Positions 26,358 to 34,100 of a stretch of 64,000 nucleotides of DNA are shown one piece after another (positions within the stretch are counted from its first letter, which is position 1; every line of letters starts with the position of its first letter). Below the pieces are notes generated by a model. The model did not search any database. It was not told the DNA's origin and was given only the letters and a program-made list of their open reading frames with translations. Origin of the DNA: Acidobacteriota bacterium (lineage in GTDB: Bacteria; Acidobacteriota; UBA6911). Made by a program: the position numbers and the translations under genes. The DNA lies in assembly GCA_016929335.1 (NCBI GenBank), contig JAFGIY010000025.1, positions 36,071 through 100,070 on the forward strand, read 5' to 3'.

Positions 26358-27155
26358 ATGGAGTTGCCCGAGAAGCACACTCTGCCTTCCGGATTTGAGT
26401 TCTGTCGAGAGCTGGACGCTCCCGGGACCGACGGTGCTTTTGATTTTGTCGTGATGGATATGCAGGCGTTCCCTGACCTCGACCGGCTCCGGCAAAAATA
26501 TGTTTCTCTCGGATTGCCCACACTTCTCATCATTGATACGGTCGAGCAGGAGACATTCGCGCTGACGTGGCTGGCACCCGAAGACGAGGTCTGCCGACGG
26601 GATGTTCTCGTGCAACAACTCGCCTTGCGCCTTTCGCGCCGTCAACGGCGGGACGAGGCGCCGGCTCCTATGACGGACAAGTCGTTGGGAGTCGCAACCC
26701 GTCGGGAATTTGAGGCATATGCCAACGCGCAAATCGCCGGGAACGAGGCCGGGGATCCTCAATGCCTTGTATGGCTGGATATTGGCAGTTTCAAGATCAT
26801 CAATCACGAGCTGGGCCACGCGGCGGGAGATCAAATTCTCCAGGAAGTAGCGCAACTCCTGATCCGCTGCGCCGCAGGCACGGGATTTGTCGCCAGGTTC
26901 GGCGGCGATGAATTCGTGATTCTTATGCAATGCAGCCTTGAGCAGGGCGCCGCATTCGCCGGATTTCTAAAGGAACAGATTTCGCTCAATGGGTTCAGGA
27001 TCGGCTCCCGAACGGTTCACGTCACCGCAAGCTTCGGTGTTGCTTCCAGCCTTCAGCTGTCAGCGGTCAGCTTCTTTGCAAAAAGCAAAAAGGTCATGGA
27101 TAAAAATTTCATCTCCGGAGGAATCCTCGCTCCGAAGAACGCGGAGGTACAGTAG
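26358..27155 (+). CDS. GGDEF (diguanylate cyclase-like) protein, N-terminus disturbed
   Basis: A 265-residue open frame. Residues about 110-250 are a GGDEF domain: WLDIGSFKIINHELGHAAGD and the active-site motif RFGGDEF are both intact, so cyclic-di-GMP synthesis is possible; there is no RxxD inhibitory site ahead of it. The last 30 residues depart from the family and the usual closing AD.ALY.AK segment is poor. The first about 100 residues resemble the second half of a receiver domain (FDFVVMDM, then LLIID). A strong AGGAGG followed by GTG at 26313 lies in the same frame but meets TGA at 26346 after 11 codons, so the original start seems to have been lost. It is the first gene of the inserted segment. 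Confidence 0.7.
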   Translation: MELPEKHTLPSGFEFCRELDAPGTDGAFDFVVMDMQAFPDLDRLRQKYVSLGLPTLLIIDTVEQETFALTWLAPEDEVCRRDVLVQQLALRLSRRQRRDEAPAPMTDKSLGVATRREFEAYANAQIAGNEAGDPQCLVWLDIGSFKIINHELGHAAGDQILQEVAQLLIRCAAGTGFVARFGGDEFVILMQCSLEQGAAFAGFLKEQISLNGFRIGSRTVHVTASFGVASSLQLSAVSFFAKSKKVMDKNFISGGILAPKNAEVQ

Positions 27156-27163
27156 ATTAAGTA

Positions 27164-28174
27164 TTATGCGGCCGGAGATTTAAATGAGCCCTGATTGAGA
27201 AATGCGACCAGTTTGTCGATTGCGGCATCGAAATATACGTGCGACATGGGAATGCCATTGTGCCGGGACAGGTCGGCCAGGTCGGCAGGCAGATTTCCGG
27301 CGGGCGGGAAAACAAACCCGTCCTTCAGCAGAGGAACAATATTGCGGCCGGTGGCGAGAGCATGTCCTATTTCCCGGCGGAGCCAATCATCGGGTTCGTG
27401 GCAGCGGTCCAGACTGCCGGGCGAAAGAATCAGGAGGAAGTTGGGCGCCTGCTCAATGGCCGCAAAAAGCCGTTCATCAAAGTGGCTGGCACCCAGGCTT
27501 TCCACATCGAGAAATGCAGAGTATCCGCGCGCCTCGAGGGCGGCTCGGATGAGGCGAGCCGTATCTGCACCGCCTTCGCGCCGATAGCTGATGAAAGCCG
27601 CGGGCGTGGCCGCCCGACTGCCCTCCGGCGAGATTTTCCGCAGAGTTTGGCGACCCGAGGAGGCAGATGCCTCTCGCTCCCGATAGGCCGCTGCCCAGCC
27701 CAGCCCCCGAACTGCACCGGCGGCCGCAGCGAGCAATGGGGCTGTCACCGGCAACCGCAGAGATGCATGCTGCCACAGCAGCCAAGCCAGGAGATACCAG
27801 AGCCCAAGCACGGAAGCCGTGCTCACCAGGCCGATCTCGTTCCCCTTTCGATCAATCACCCATCCTGGAAGACATGCAATAACCATAAGAACGAGAAGCA
27901 CGACAAGCGAGGGCAGATCCATCGCGTTCGGCGGGATATGGGCTCGCAACAGCACAGAATCGAAAGCGAGAAAGGCCCCCCTCAAATCCAGAAGCCAAAG
28001 GCAAAGTCCGAGCAGGCAGGAGACGGCCAGATATCTCCATCCCCGCACTATCATCTGTCCTATCGTTGAGTTGATCATCTGTCTTGCGTTGATTCGGGAA
28101 TCGCAATAGCTGCGCCGGATGTAAACAAGCCGCACCGCGCCGATATACTCCTCACGTCCTCGCAACTCAGCCAT
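27164..28174 (-). CDS. Membrane-anchored TIR-domain protein
   Basis: A 336-residue protein. The N-terminal half has about four membrane segments (near residues 45-60, 85-110, 115-140 and 145-165), followed by a linker and a C-terminal TIR domain (about 190-330). The TIR part shows AAFISYRREGGADTARLI, GYSAFLDVESLG, a LLILSPGSLDRC strand and DDWLRREIGHAL, whose glutamate is the expected NADase residue. TIR domains in bacteria act as NAD-cleaving effectors in defence systems or as signalling modules. The gene stands alone, with no SIR2, ThsA or pAgo neighbour, in an inserted segment that also carries a toxin-antitoxin remnant, so a defence role is plausible but inferred. A later ATG at residue 33 is an alternative start. 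Confidence 0.85.
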   Translation of the reverse strand: MAELRGREEYIGAVRLVYIRRSYCDSRINARQMINSTIGQMIVRGWRYLAVSCLLGLCLWLLDLRGAFLAFDSVLLRAHIPPNAMDLPSLVVLLVLMVIACLPGWVIDRKGNEIGLVSTASVLGLWYLLAWLLWQHASLRLPVTAPLLAAAAGAVRGLGWAAAYREREASASSGRQTLRKISPEGSRAATPAAFISYRREGGADTARLIRAALEARGYSAFLDVESLGASHFDERLFAAIEQAPNFLLILSPGSLDRCHEPDDWLRREIGHALATGRNIVPLLKDGFVFPPAGNLPADLADLSRHNGIPMSHVYFDAAIDKLVAFLNQGSFKSPAA

Positions 28175-28340
28175 AGTTAATGCGGCTTGGCTTGAAGCTC
28201 AGATCACGGCTGCCTTATCTGGTATCGGCAGGCAAAATCCTCGAGATTAGTGCCGGCCCGCATAAATGCTATACAGAAAGCAGCACTGAACCCACGCTTG
28301 AGCATTATTTACATCCATCCTGCAACAAGATTCCCTTAGA

Positions 28341-28973
28341 TCAAATTAATTTTGGGGATTCCTGCCTGAAGAACCGGACAACATCAGCCCAATAAATATC
28401 TGTCAGCATTTTGGGCATAGGTTCTGTCTCGGCGTCTTTGAAATATGTCAGGGACTTGAGGGTGTGAACGATATTGAAGTCGATTTCAAAGTACTTCTTT
28501 CTGAAGAGATCAAGGATATAAGGCAACCCAAATTCCTTGGCAACAAAATATAGGTCCACGAAGTCCCTTCGGCTTCCTCTGCCTGCAATGGCGTTGATCT
28601 TCATGCAGGCAATATCCCGTGGATCGGCTATCTATATTCCCATGAATGATTCAAAAGGGAAAAGCGAGGGATAGTGGTATCCCAGAAAACTAACCTTTAT
28701 GTCCAAGATGTGCAGATGAAGAGTTTCCCGGTCCTTCGATATGACCGACACCTTTTCACTATCCTTCAGTTTGTCCAAAAGCAATTCTTCGGAGAACGAT
28801 TCTTCGCTAAACATATCAAGATCTCTTGATATGCGGTGCCCCAGCTGCAAAGCCAGACCCGTGCCGCCACCAAGATAGAAAGAATCCAAATTGCTCTTGC
28901 ACAGAATTTCAAGAACCCGCTCCGCTGCTTCAGGAATCACCTTCCTGTGCCAGGGCTTTGGATTATTCCCCAT
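28341..28973 (-). pseudogene. AbiEii-type nucleotidyltransferase toxin gene with in-frame TAG
   Basis: Two in-frame pieces (28973-28635 and 28631-28341) separated by one amber codon at 28634-28632. The first piece has the AbiEii/DUF1814 nucleotidyltransferase core: FYLGGGTGLALQLGHR and ISRDLDMF (GG.T and the D.D metal ligands). The second has the family motif ACMKINAIAGRGSRRDFVDL. No frameshift is present and homology continues through the stop, so this is a single nonsense mutation or a reading error. In an AbiE (type IV) toxin-antitoxin pair this protein would transfer nucleotides to tRNA. The upstream gene would be its antitoxin-like partner. Confidence 0.8.
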
Positions 28974-29021
28974 TGTTCCGATCCCTCGCGATTATTGAAT
29001 AGATGACCCTGAGCCGCTGAT

Positions 29022-29282
29022 CTAATTGTTTAGAGCAATAATCTCTTTGGAAGGGATATGATAGACCAACCCCCAGAACGTAGCCGACCGCGGAGAAAGA
29101 GTACGTTCGGTCCGGACTACGTCTCTTATTGTCTCTTCGGAAAACTGATCCTTCAGCCAAGAAACAGCCGCAAGATCGCCATATTCAAGCAGTCTGGCTA
29201 TGGTATAGCGAGGATGCGATTGGGGGTCAAACTTGTCGATGTCAACATCCCAGAAAAATAAGCTTAAGTGCTTGTCAAGCAT
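29022..29282 (-). CDS. DUF6922-like small protein, putative antitoxin partner
   Basis: An 86-residue protein with the pattern FFWDVDIDKFDPQSHPRYTI, LEYGDLAAVSWL and the RTLSPRSATFWGLVYHIP segment. This pattern is characteristic of small proteins encoded just upstream of AbiEii-type nucleotidyltransferases (I recall it as DUF6922). Residues near the LSP..A.FW motif could form a helix-turn-helix-like fold. It lies 48 bases upstream of the broken toxin gene on the same strand and appears intact. The antitoxin role is from context. Confidence 0.75.
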   Translation of the reverse strand: MLDKHLSLFFWDVDIDKFDPQSHPRYTIARLLEYGDLAAVSWLKDQFSEETIRDVVRTERTLSPRSATFWGLVYHIPSKEIIALNN

Positions 29283-29352
29283 AGGCTTATCGTATCATTA
29301 TGGGTCTGATCAAGCAAGCCGAAGCTAATCCATTTATTTCGGAAATCCAAAG

Positions 29353-29416
29353 CATTTCCAGCTTCCTCGGCTCGGGCCTATCATTCTTCTGCCCGAGGCG
29401 GTCTGAAACCTTCGAC
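29353..29416. repeat. Direct repeat, copy 2 (3' end of methyltransferase gene)
   Basis: Second copy of the 64-bp repeat at 26117. Here the minus strand encodes the intact C-terminus of the methyltransferase, while the plus strand keeps a decayed remnant of the tssK 3' end (ATC ATT CTT CTG CCC GAG GCG GTC TGA in place of the functional end). Confidence 0.85.
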
Positions 29417-30907
29417 TTCCAGGAAGCCTCCGGATACCAGCGACGCAGCAGCGCGGGCGAACTCGCCGGCCGGGGTGGATTTCGGCAGGGCTTCATTGTC
29501 TATCAGTGCTTGAAGCACCTCCCGGCCGGTCATTTTTCCCTCGCACAGTGAGATCAGATGCGCCATCCAGGGTTTTGCGTTGCATTCCATGTTAAAGGGA
29601 TATTCTATGCGCAGCTTGTAGGAAGAAGGATTCCAGAGATTATTTTCCAGATGATGCTGCACGACAAATTCCGTTCGCGGCGCAGCCTGCAGTGGAGAAT
29701 CCATAATGAGCTGCTCCAGTCCTTCGCTGCAGACAGCCGATTCCCAGTTCAGGAGCCACTCCCAGGGCGCGCGTGCCGATGATGGCGAGACTTGGCGGCG
29801 AACGGTGAAAGCTCTCTGTGCCCCCGATCTCCGCTGGATGCAGATGAACCCGTAGACCAGTGTCCGGACATGCAGGCTTTTAAAAAGCTGATTCCAGCGC
29901 TCGGATTCCTCCCGGGAGCGAACTGTATCGCGGTTCGCGCGCAAAGCGAAATCCTGAGGATCCATCTCTTTGCGGACCAGGAACGCTATATCAAACTCCC
30001 TTTCGCAAGCTCCAAGCCACTCGCGGATACGGTTTTCGAACGGCCGGTCTTCGCGATCCGTTCCCATTGTAAGAGCCATGAATCTGCCGCTATCATTCAG
30101 ATGATGCGGCAGCCCCTCGACGATACGCCTTGTGATTTCCTCTCCATCTTGTCCGCCGCTGAAAAATATCCATTTCGGCTGGAGTGTCGGAACATAGGGC
30201 GGATGGGCCGAGATCATGTCAAAACGCGAGTCACCAAAACCCTGATAGAGGTCGCTCGTCACAGCCTGCGCGTTGGCAATGCCGTTCAGATTCCGGTTAA
30301 ACTCGGCGAAACGGGTTGAGCGCTCCGAGATGTCGCCGGACCATGCTTTTTCGGATCCGCGCCTGGCCGCAAGCAACGCTCCGATTCCCGTTCCTCCGCA
30401 TAGGTCAAGGAATATTCCGCGTGGGTGTTTAGGCAGATGTCGGAGGAATAAACGCGTATTGGGAATAAACGCCGGATAAACGATATCTTCCGGCACGGTG
30501 AACTCGGATCCGTCAGGGGCGTTCCAGCGATCGGACGCGATGTAGAGATCGCCCACAGGATAGAGGGCAACCGTGGCGTAACATCGGGATTTCCCGGTTT
30601 CGCAGGCCAGCAAGCCCATGCCTTCGAGGAGCGCAATCTTCGCCTCGCCGAGAAAATGCCGGGCAACGCTTAATTCGATGCTCTCACCTGCCAGCAGGAG
30701 GGCCAGCAGAACATCTGCCGCGGATTCAGCTGCTGGGAGCGGAGCACGCCTTTTACGGTCAATTTCGAAATCTTCCGCGCGCTCCAGATTGAACCGCCTG
30801 CTGATATACGTGTCGGTATAATCCGTCGACCTGAGAAATTCCAGCATTTCGCCGAATTGTCCACCGCGCCCCAGATTTACTACCTGAATCATCGGAGAAG
30901 CCGTCAT
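29381..30907 (-). CDS. SAM-dependent methyltransferase with N6-type HPPY motif
   Basis: A 508-residue protein. Residues about 165-300 form a class I methyltransferase: FLDLCGGTGIGALLAARRG (SAM loop), WSGDISERSTRFAEFN, then SAHPPYVP, an (N/D/S)PPY-type catalytic motif used for amino-group methylation of nucleic acid or protein. A winged-helix-like N-terminus (about 60-110, LLAGESIELSVARHFLGEA) and a helical C-terminal domain flank it, as in HemK/PrmC-like or large methyltransferase small-domain proteins. The start overlaps the upstream gene by ATGA (30904-30907). It converges on tssK1; the two 3' ends formerly overlapped. Target unknown; a T6SS-linked modification role is inferred from the setting only. 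Confidence 0.82.
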   Translation of the reverse strand: MTASPMIQVVNLGRGGQFGEMLEFLRSTDYTDTYISRRFNLERAEDFEIDRKRRAPLPAAESAADVLLALLLAGESIELSVARHFLGEAKIALLEGMGLLACETGKSRCYATVALYPVGDLYIASDRWNAPDGSEFTVPEDIVYPAFIPNTRLFLRHLPKHPRGIFLDLCGGTGIGALLAARRGSEKAWSGDISERSTRFAEFNRNLNGIANAQAVTSDLYQGFGDSRFDMISAHPPYVPTLQPKWIFFSGGQDGEEITRRIVEGLPHHLNDSGRFMALTMGTDREDRPFENRIREWLGACEREFDIAFLVRKEMDPQDFALRANRDTVRSREESERWNQLFKSLHVRTLVYGFICIQRRSGAQRAFTVRRQVSPSSARAPWEWLLNWESAVCSEGLEQLIMDSPLQAAPRTEFVVQHHLENNLWNPSSYKLRIEYPFNMECNAKPWMAHLISLCEGKMTGREVLQALIDNEALPKSTPAGEFARAAASLVSGGFLEVEGFRPPRAEE

Positions 30908-32556
30908 TTCGTCACCGTGATCAAAACGACAGCGATCACTGCAAGCAAAAGCAGGATGGCGACAATCAACACCGGCACAAGCTTCGAAGGCTTCTTTGCC
31001 GGGGCCGGTGCTTCAGCCGCAGCCTTAGGGGATTCCGGCGGCATTGAAACAGTAGGTTCCTGAGGTACTGCTTGAGCGCCAAACATGCGCGTATATTCTC
31101 CGGGCGCGCCTGCCGGCGGGGGAGGGGCGGGAGCAGGAGCCGGCACTGTCGAGTCAGGCGGCGAAGCTGCCGTAGGAGTGGTGCCGAAGAATTGAGTGAA
31201 TTCTCCGGCCGGAGGAGTATAAGCTTTCGGGGGAGCCTGAGCAGACGGACTTCCGCCCGGCTTCAACGCTTCGGTGGAAGACGGCTGGTTGAAGATTCCG
31301 GTTACTGTTGACGGAGGAGTCGTTACTCTATCGCCGCTTCCAAAAATGCGTGCGAAGTCCCCCTGATCCTCGGGCCTCTTGGGCAGCGGTGGCGCTGAAG
31401 CCGTTGATGACGCTGCCGCATTAAAAAACCGTGTGAATTCACCGGGAGCCAGCCGCGATGGCGGGGCAGCTTGCTTCGGCGGCAGACTATCCTTAGAGCT
31501 TTCAGTTTTAGCCTCAACCGCTGAGGATTCTGCTGCCTGGAACATCCGGGTAAAGGAACCCGGTGCAGGCGGAGGGGAGGGAAGCTCCTGGGGCTTGGGA
31601 ACGGCCTTCGAAGGCTCAGGTGCTGCTTCGCCGATAGGCGGCGCTGCAGTCTGAAACATCTGAGTAAAAGAACCCGGTGCAGGCGGAGGGGAGGGAGGCT
31701 CCTGGGGCTTGGGAACGGCCTTCGGAGGCTCAGGTGTTGCTTCGCCGATGGGTGGCGCTGCAGTCTGAAACATCTGAGTAAAAGAACCCGGTGCAGGTGG
31801 AGGGGGCGGAGGCTCCGGGGGCTTTGCAGCGGCCTTCGAAGGCTCAGGTGTTGCTTCGCCGATAGGCGGCGCTGCAGTCTGAAACATCTGAGTAAAGGAA
31901 CCCGGTGCAGGTGGAGGGGGCGAAGGCTCCGGGGGCTTGGGAGCAGCCTTTGGAGGTTCGGGAATGATTTCGCCGGCAGGAGATGAAGGCTCCGGGGCAG
32001 TTTTGGAGATCGATTCCGAGGAAGGTTTCTCGGATTGAACGATCACAGATGGTTCTTGAGGAATCGCGGGAGGCTTGATTGTGGATTCACCCATGGGAGG
32101 GGCCGGCGGCTGAAACATCTGGGTAAACGACCCGGGAGCGGGCGGTATATCCGCAACAGCCTGCTGCTCCTTTTCGACCGGGCTCGGAGTAGCTCTCAAC
32201 TCAGGCGGGACGCGCCATACTCCTGCTCTGGTGAATTCATCCGATTTGTGTTCCCGGGGAGCGGGCGGCGAGGTCCTGGGACGCAGAATTCGATCCTTTA
32301 GTTCTGAGAAACCACCGAACGGCTGCGTCACCACGTAGGGTGTTCCCCGATTATCGCCGGTCTCTATCAGTTCAGGAAACTGCAGACGGTCGACAGCACG
32401 CACTTGTGCAAGAAAATCTTTGTTCAATTGAGCCTGCTCGCCTACGAAGAGAAATACGGTAACCTTCCTTCCCGTCGAAATCTCGCGGCCGACAAAGGTT
32501 TTTACCCCCTGGTCTTCCGCAAGCCCGAGAAGCTGATACCTCTCGTCGAAACTCAT
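30904..32556 (-). CDS. Tail-anchored proline-rich protein with repeated FT.MF motifs and pseudokinase-like N-lobe
   Basis: A 550-residue protein of three parts. Residues 1 to about 95 resemble the N-lobe of a Ser/Thr kinase (YQLLGLAEDQGVKTFVGRE, TGRKVTVFLF, then GTPYVVTQPFGG as hinge) with no C-lobe. Residues about 95-515 are a low-complexity Pro/Ala/Glu region with nine copies of a linear motif P.G(S/E/D)(F/Y)(T/A)(Q/R)(M/F/I)F; three of these lie in near-identical 38-residue tandem units. Residues about 525-548 are one C-terminal membrane helix (LVPVLIVAILLLLAVIAVVLITV), so the chain should face the cytoplasm. It is coupled to the methyltransferase gene and divergent from tssK2. Function unknown; the motif array looks like a multivalent docking platform. 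Confidence 0.8.
   Translation of the reverse strand: MSFDERYQLLGLAEDQGVKTFVGREISTGRKVTVFLFVGEQAQLNKDFLAQVRAVDRLQFPELIETGDNRGTPYVVTQPFGGFSELKDRILRPRTSPPAPREHKSDEFTRAGVWRVPPELRATPSPVEKEQQAVADIPPAPGSFTQMFQPPAPPMGESTIKPPAIPQEPSVIVQSEKPSSESISKTAPEPSSPAGEIIPEPPKAAPKPPEPSPPPPAPGSFTQMFQTAAPPIGEATPEPSKAAAKPPEPPPPPPAPGSFTQMFQTAAPPIGEATPEPPKAVPKPQEPPSPPPAPGSFTQMFQTAAPPIGEAAPEPSKAVPKPQELPSPPPAPGSFTRMFQAAESSAVEAKTESSKDSLPPKQAAPPSRLAPGEFTRFFNAAASSTASAPPLPKRPEDQGDFARIFGSGDRVTTPPSTVTGIFNQPSSTEALKPGGSPSAQAPPKAYTPPAGEFTQFFGTTPTAASPPDSTVPAPAPAPPPPAGAPGEYTRMFGAQAVPQEPTVSMPPESPKAAAEAPAPAKKPSKLVPVLIVAILLLLAVIAVVLITVTK
31567..31908 (-). repeat. Three tandem 114-bp coding repeats
   Basis: The blocks starting at 31651, 31765 and 31879 share the same CTGAAACATCTGAGTAAA core at an exact 114-base period, encoding 38-residue units APGSFTQMFQTAAPPIGEA... 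inside the proline-rich protein. Near-identity suggests recent duplication or frequent length variation. Confidence 0.85.
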
Positions 32557-32645
32557 ATTTTTGCTCCGTTTTTCTTCATCATGTCACAACGCAGCCGGCC
32601 GTTCAATCAAGCAGCTGCTAATTCCATGAATCCTGTTTATTTTAG

Positions 32646-32662
32646 TTCGTGCAATTCGTGGC
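32646..32662. repeat. Half-copy of interspersed GCCACGAATT repeat
   Basis: TTCGTGCAATTCGTGGC, the right arm of the palindromic family, in the 170-base divergent gap upstream of tssK2. Confidence 0.6.
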
Positions 32663-32731
32663 CGGTTCAAAATAGACTAGCGTCTCACATGTGGTATGGA
32701 GTAATCTCATAATCCCCGACGGATGATAATG

Positions 32732-34084
32732 ATGAAGCACCTATCGAGAGTAGTCTGGTCAGAAGGCATGTATCTGGCTCCTCATCACTTTCAGGTGCAG
32801 AGCCGATATTTTGAGGACTCCATTCAATTTGCAGCCGCGGCTCTCTGCTTTGAGCCTTACGGATTCGTTGGTTTCGGGCTCGACGCGGAAGCTTTGCGAA
32901 ACGGCATTCTCTCGCTTCTGCATGCGCGCGGAATTTTTCCGGACGGGCTGCCTTTTCAGATGCCGGACTGCGATCCGTTGCCGCAGGCGCGCAATATTGC
33001 CGATCTCTTCCCTCCGGCCCGCGAGAAGGTCACCGTGTTGCTGTCGATTCCGGAGCGTAAACCTGGTGGATTAAACTGCGCTCAGTCTCTCGGAGAAGGA
33101 GGATGGGTTCGGTACCTGGCAGAATCACAGTCTATACCGGATGAAACCACCGGACGCGACGAAAAGCCGGTGCCGATGGGACGCAAGAATTTTTCACTGC
33201 TGCTCGATACGGAAGTGCATGAAGGAATTCTCGGTCTCCCGATCGCCGTCATTATGCGCGACGGATCCGGCCATTTCATCTTCGATCCCGAATTCATACC
33301 GCCGCTGACGACCATCGCCGCCAGTGACCGTCTGATGAATATTCTTAAAAGGCTGATAGAAATACTCGACGACAAGAGCGCCGGCCTTTCCAAAGGCAGC
33401 GCAGCCACTGCGCGGACCTGGGCGGAATATTCGACGCGCGACGTGGCTCAGTTCTGGCTGCTGCACACGGTCAACTCCGCTCTGGCGCCATTGCGCGATA
33501 TATATTCGGGCCGCAATGTCCATCCGGAAAGCCTGTTTGTGCAGATGCTGCGCCTGGCGGGAGCCCTGTGCACTTTCGCGATGGAATCCCATCCGCGGGA
33601 TCTGCCCCTATATAATCACAATGATCTGGGCGGATGTTTCGCCGCCCTGGATCATCATATCCGCATGCACCTCGAAACGGTGGTGCCGACAAATGTGATT
33701 TCCATACCGCTGCAAAAATCCGCAAGCTATTTTTACGAGGGAGACATTACAGATCAACGCTGTCTGGATCGCGCCCGATGGATATTCTCTATTCGCAGCG
33801 CCACCGGCGAGGTTGAAATTATTGGGAAAACACCGCAGTTGGTGAAAATCTGCTCTAAGCTTTTTGTCCCAAAGCTGGTTGAAAGAGCCCTGCCCGGCAT
33901 GGGGATGACGCATTTGCCCACCCCGCCTTCATCCATTGCCACGAAGGTGGATGCCCAGTATTTCAGCATCAGCCGTTCCGGCCCGTGTTGGGATCATATC
34001 CTGCAGACACGCCAGGTGGGCATCTACGTCCCGGGCGAATTGCCGGATCCTGAGCTCGAGTTGCTGATTATCCTCGAATCCTGA
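32732..34084 (+). CDS. tssK: T6SS baseplate-membrane connector TssK (copy 2)
   Basis: A 450-residue TssK with the standard V.W.EGMYLAPHHFQVQSRYFE start, ARGIFPDGLPFQMPD, RDLPLYNHNDLGGCFAALDHHIR, LPGMGMTHLPTPPSSIATK and a YVPGELPDPELELLIILE end. It is a clear paralog of the tssK at 24815, with the same length and motifs but much sequence divergence. It heads an operon with tssL and tssM (16 and 12 bases apart), the usual place for tssK, so this copy is probably the canonical one. Start chosen as the last of three close in-frame ATG codons; 32723 and 32729 are alternatives. Confidence 0.94.
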   Translation: MKHLSRVVWSEGMYLAPHHFQVQSRYFEDSIQFAAAALCFEPYGFVGFGLDAEALRNGILSLLHARGIFPDGLPFQMPDCDPLPQARNIADLFPPAREKVTVLLSIPERKPGGLNCAQSLGEGGWVRYLAESQSIPDETTGRDEKPVPMGRKNFSLLLDTEVHEGILGLPIAVIMRDGSGHFIFDPEFIPPLTTIAASDRLMNILKRLIEILDDKSAGLSKGSAATARTWAEYSTRDVAQFWLLHTVNSALAPLRDIYSGRNVHPESLFVQMLRLAGALCTFAMESHPRDLPLYNHNDLGGCFAALDHHIRMHLETVVPTNVISIPLQKSASYFYEGDITDQRCLDRARWIFSIRSATGEVEIIGKTPQLVKICSKLFVPKLVERALPGMGMTHLPTPPSSIATKVDAQYFSISRSGPCWDHILQTRQVGIYVPGELPDPELELLIILES

Positions 34085-34100
34085 TAAGGAGACTTTAAAC

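Noticed and set aside
27239..28069. A 276-codon open frame opposite the TIR gene
   Set aside because: Low-complexity basic translation without motifs; the minus-strand frame contains a recognisable TIR domain and membrane helices.
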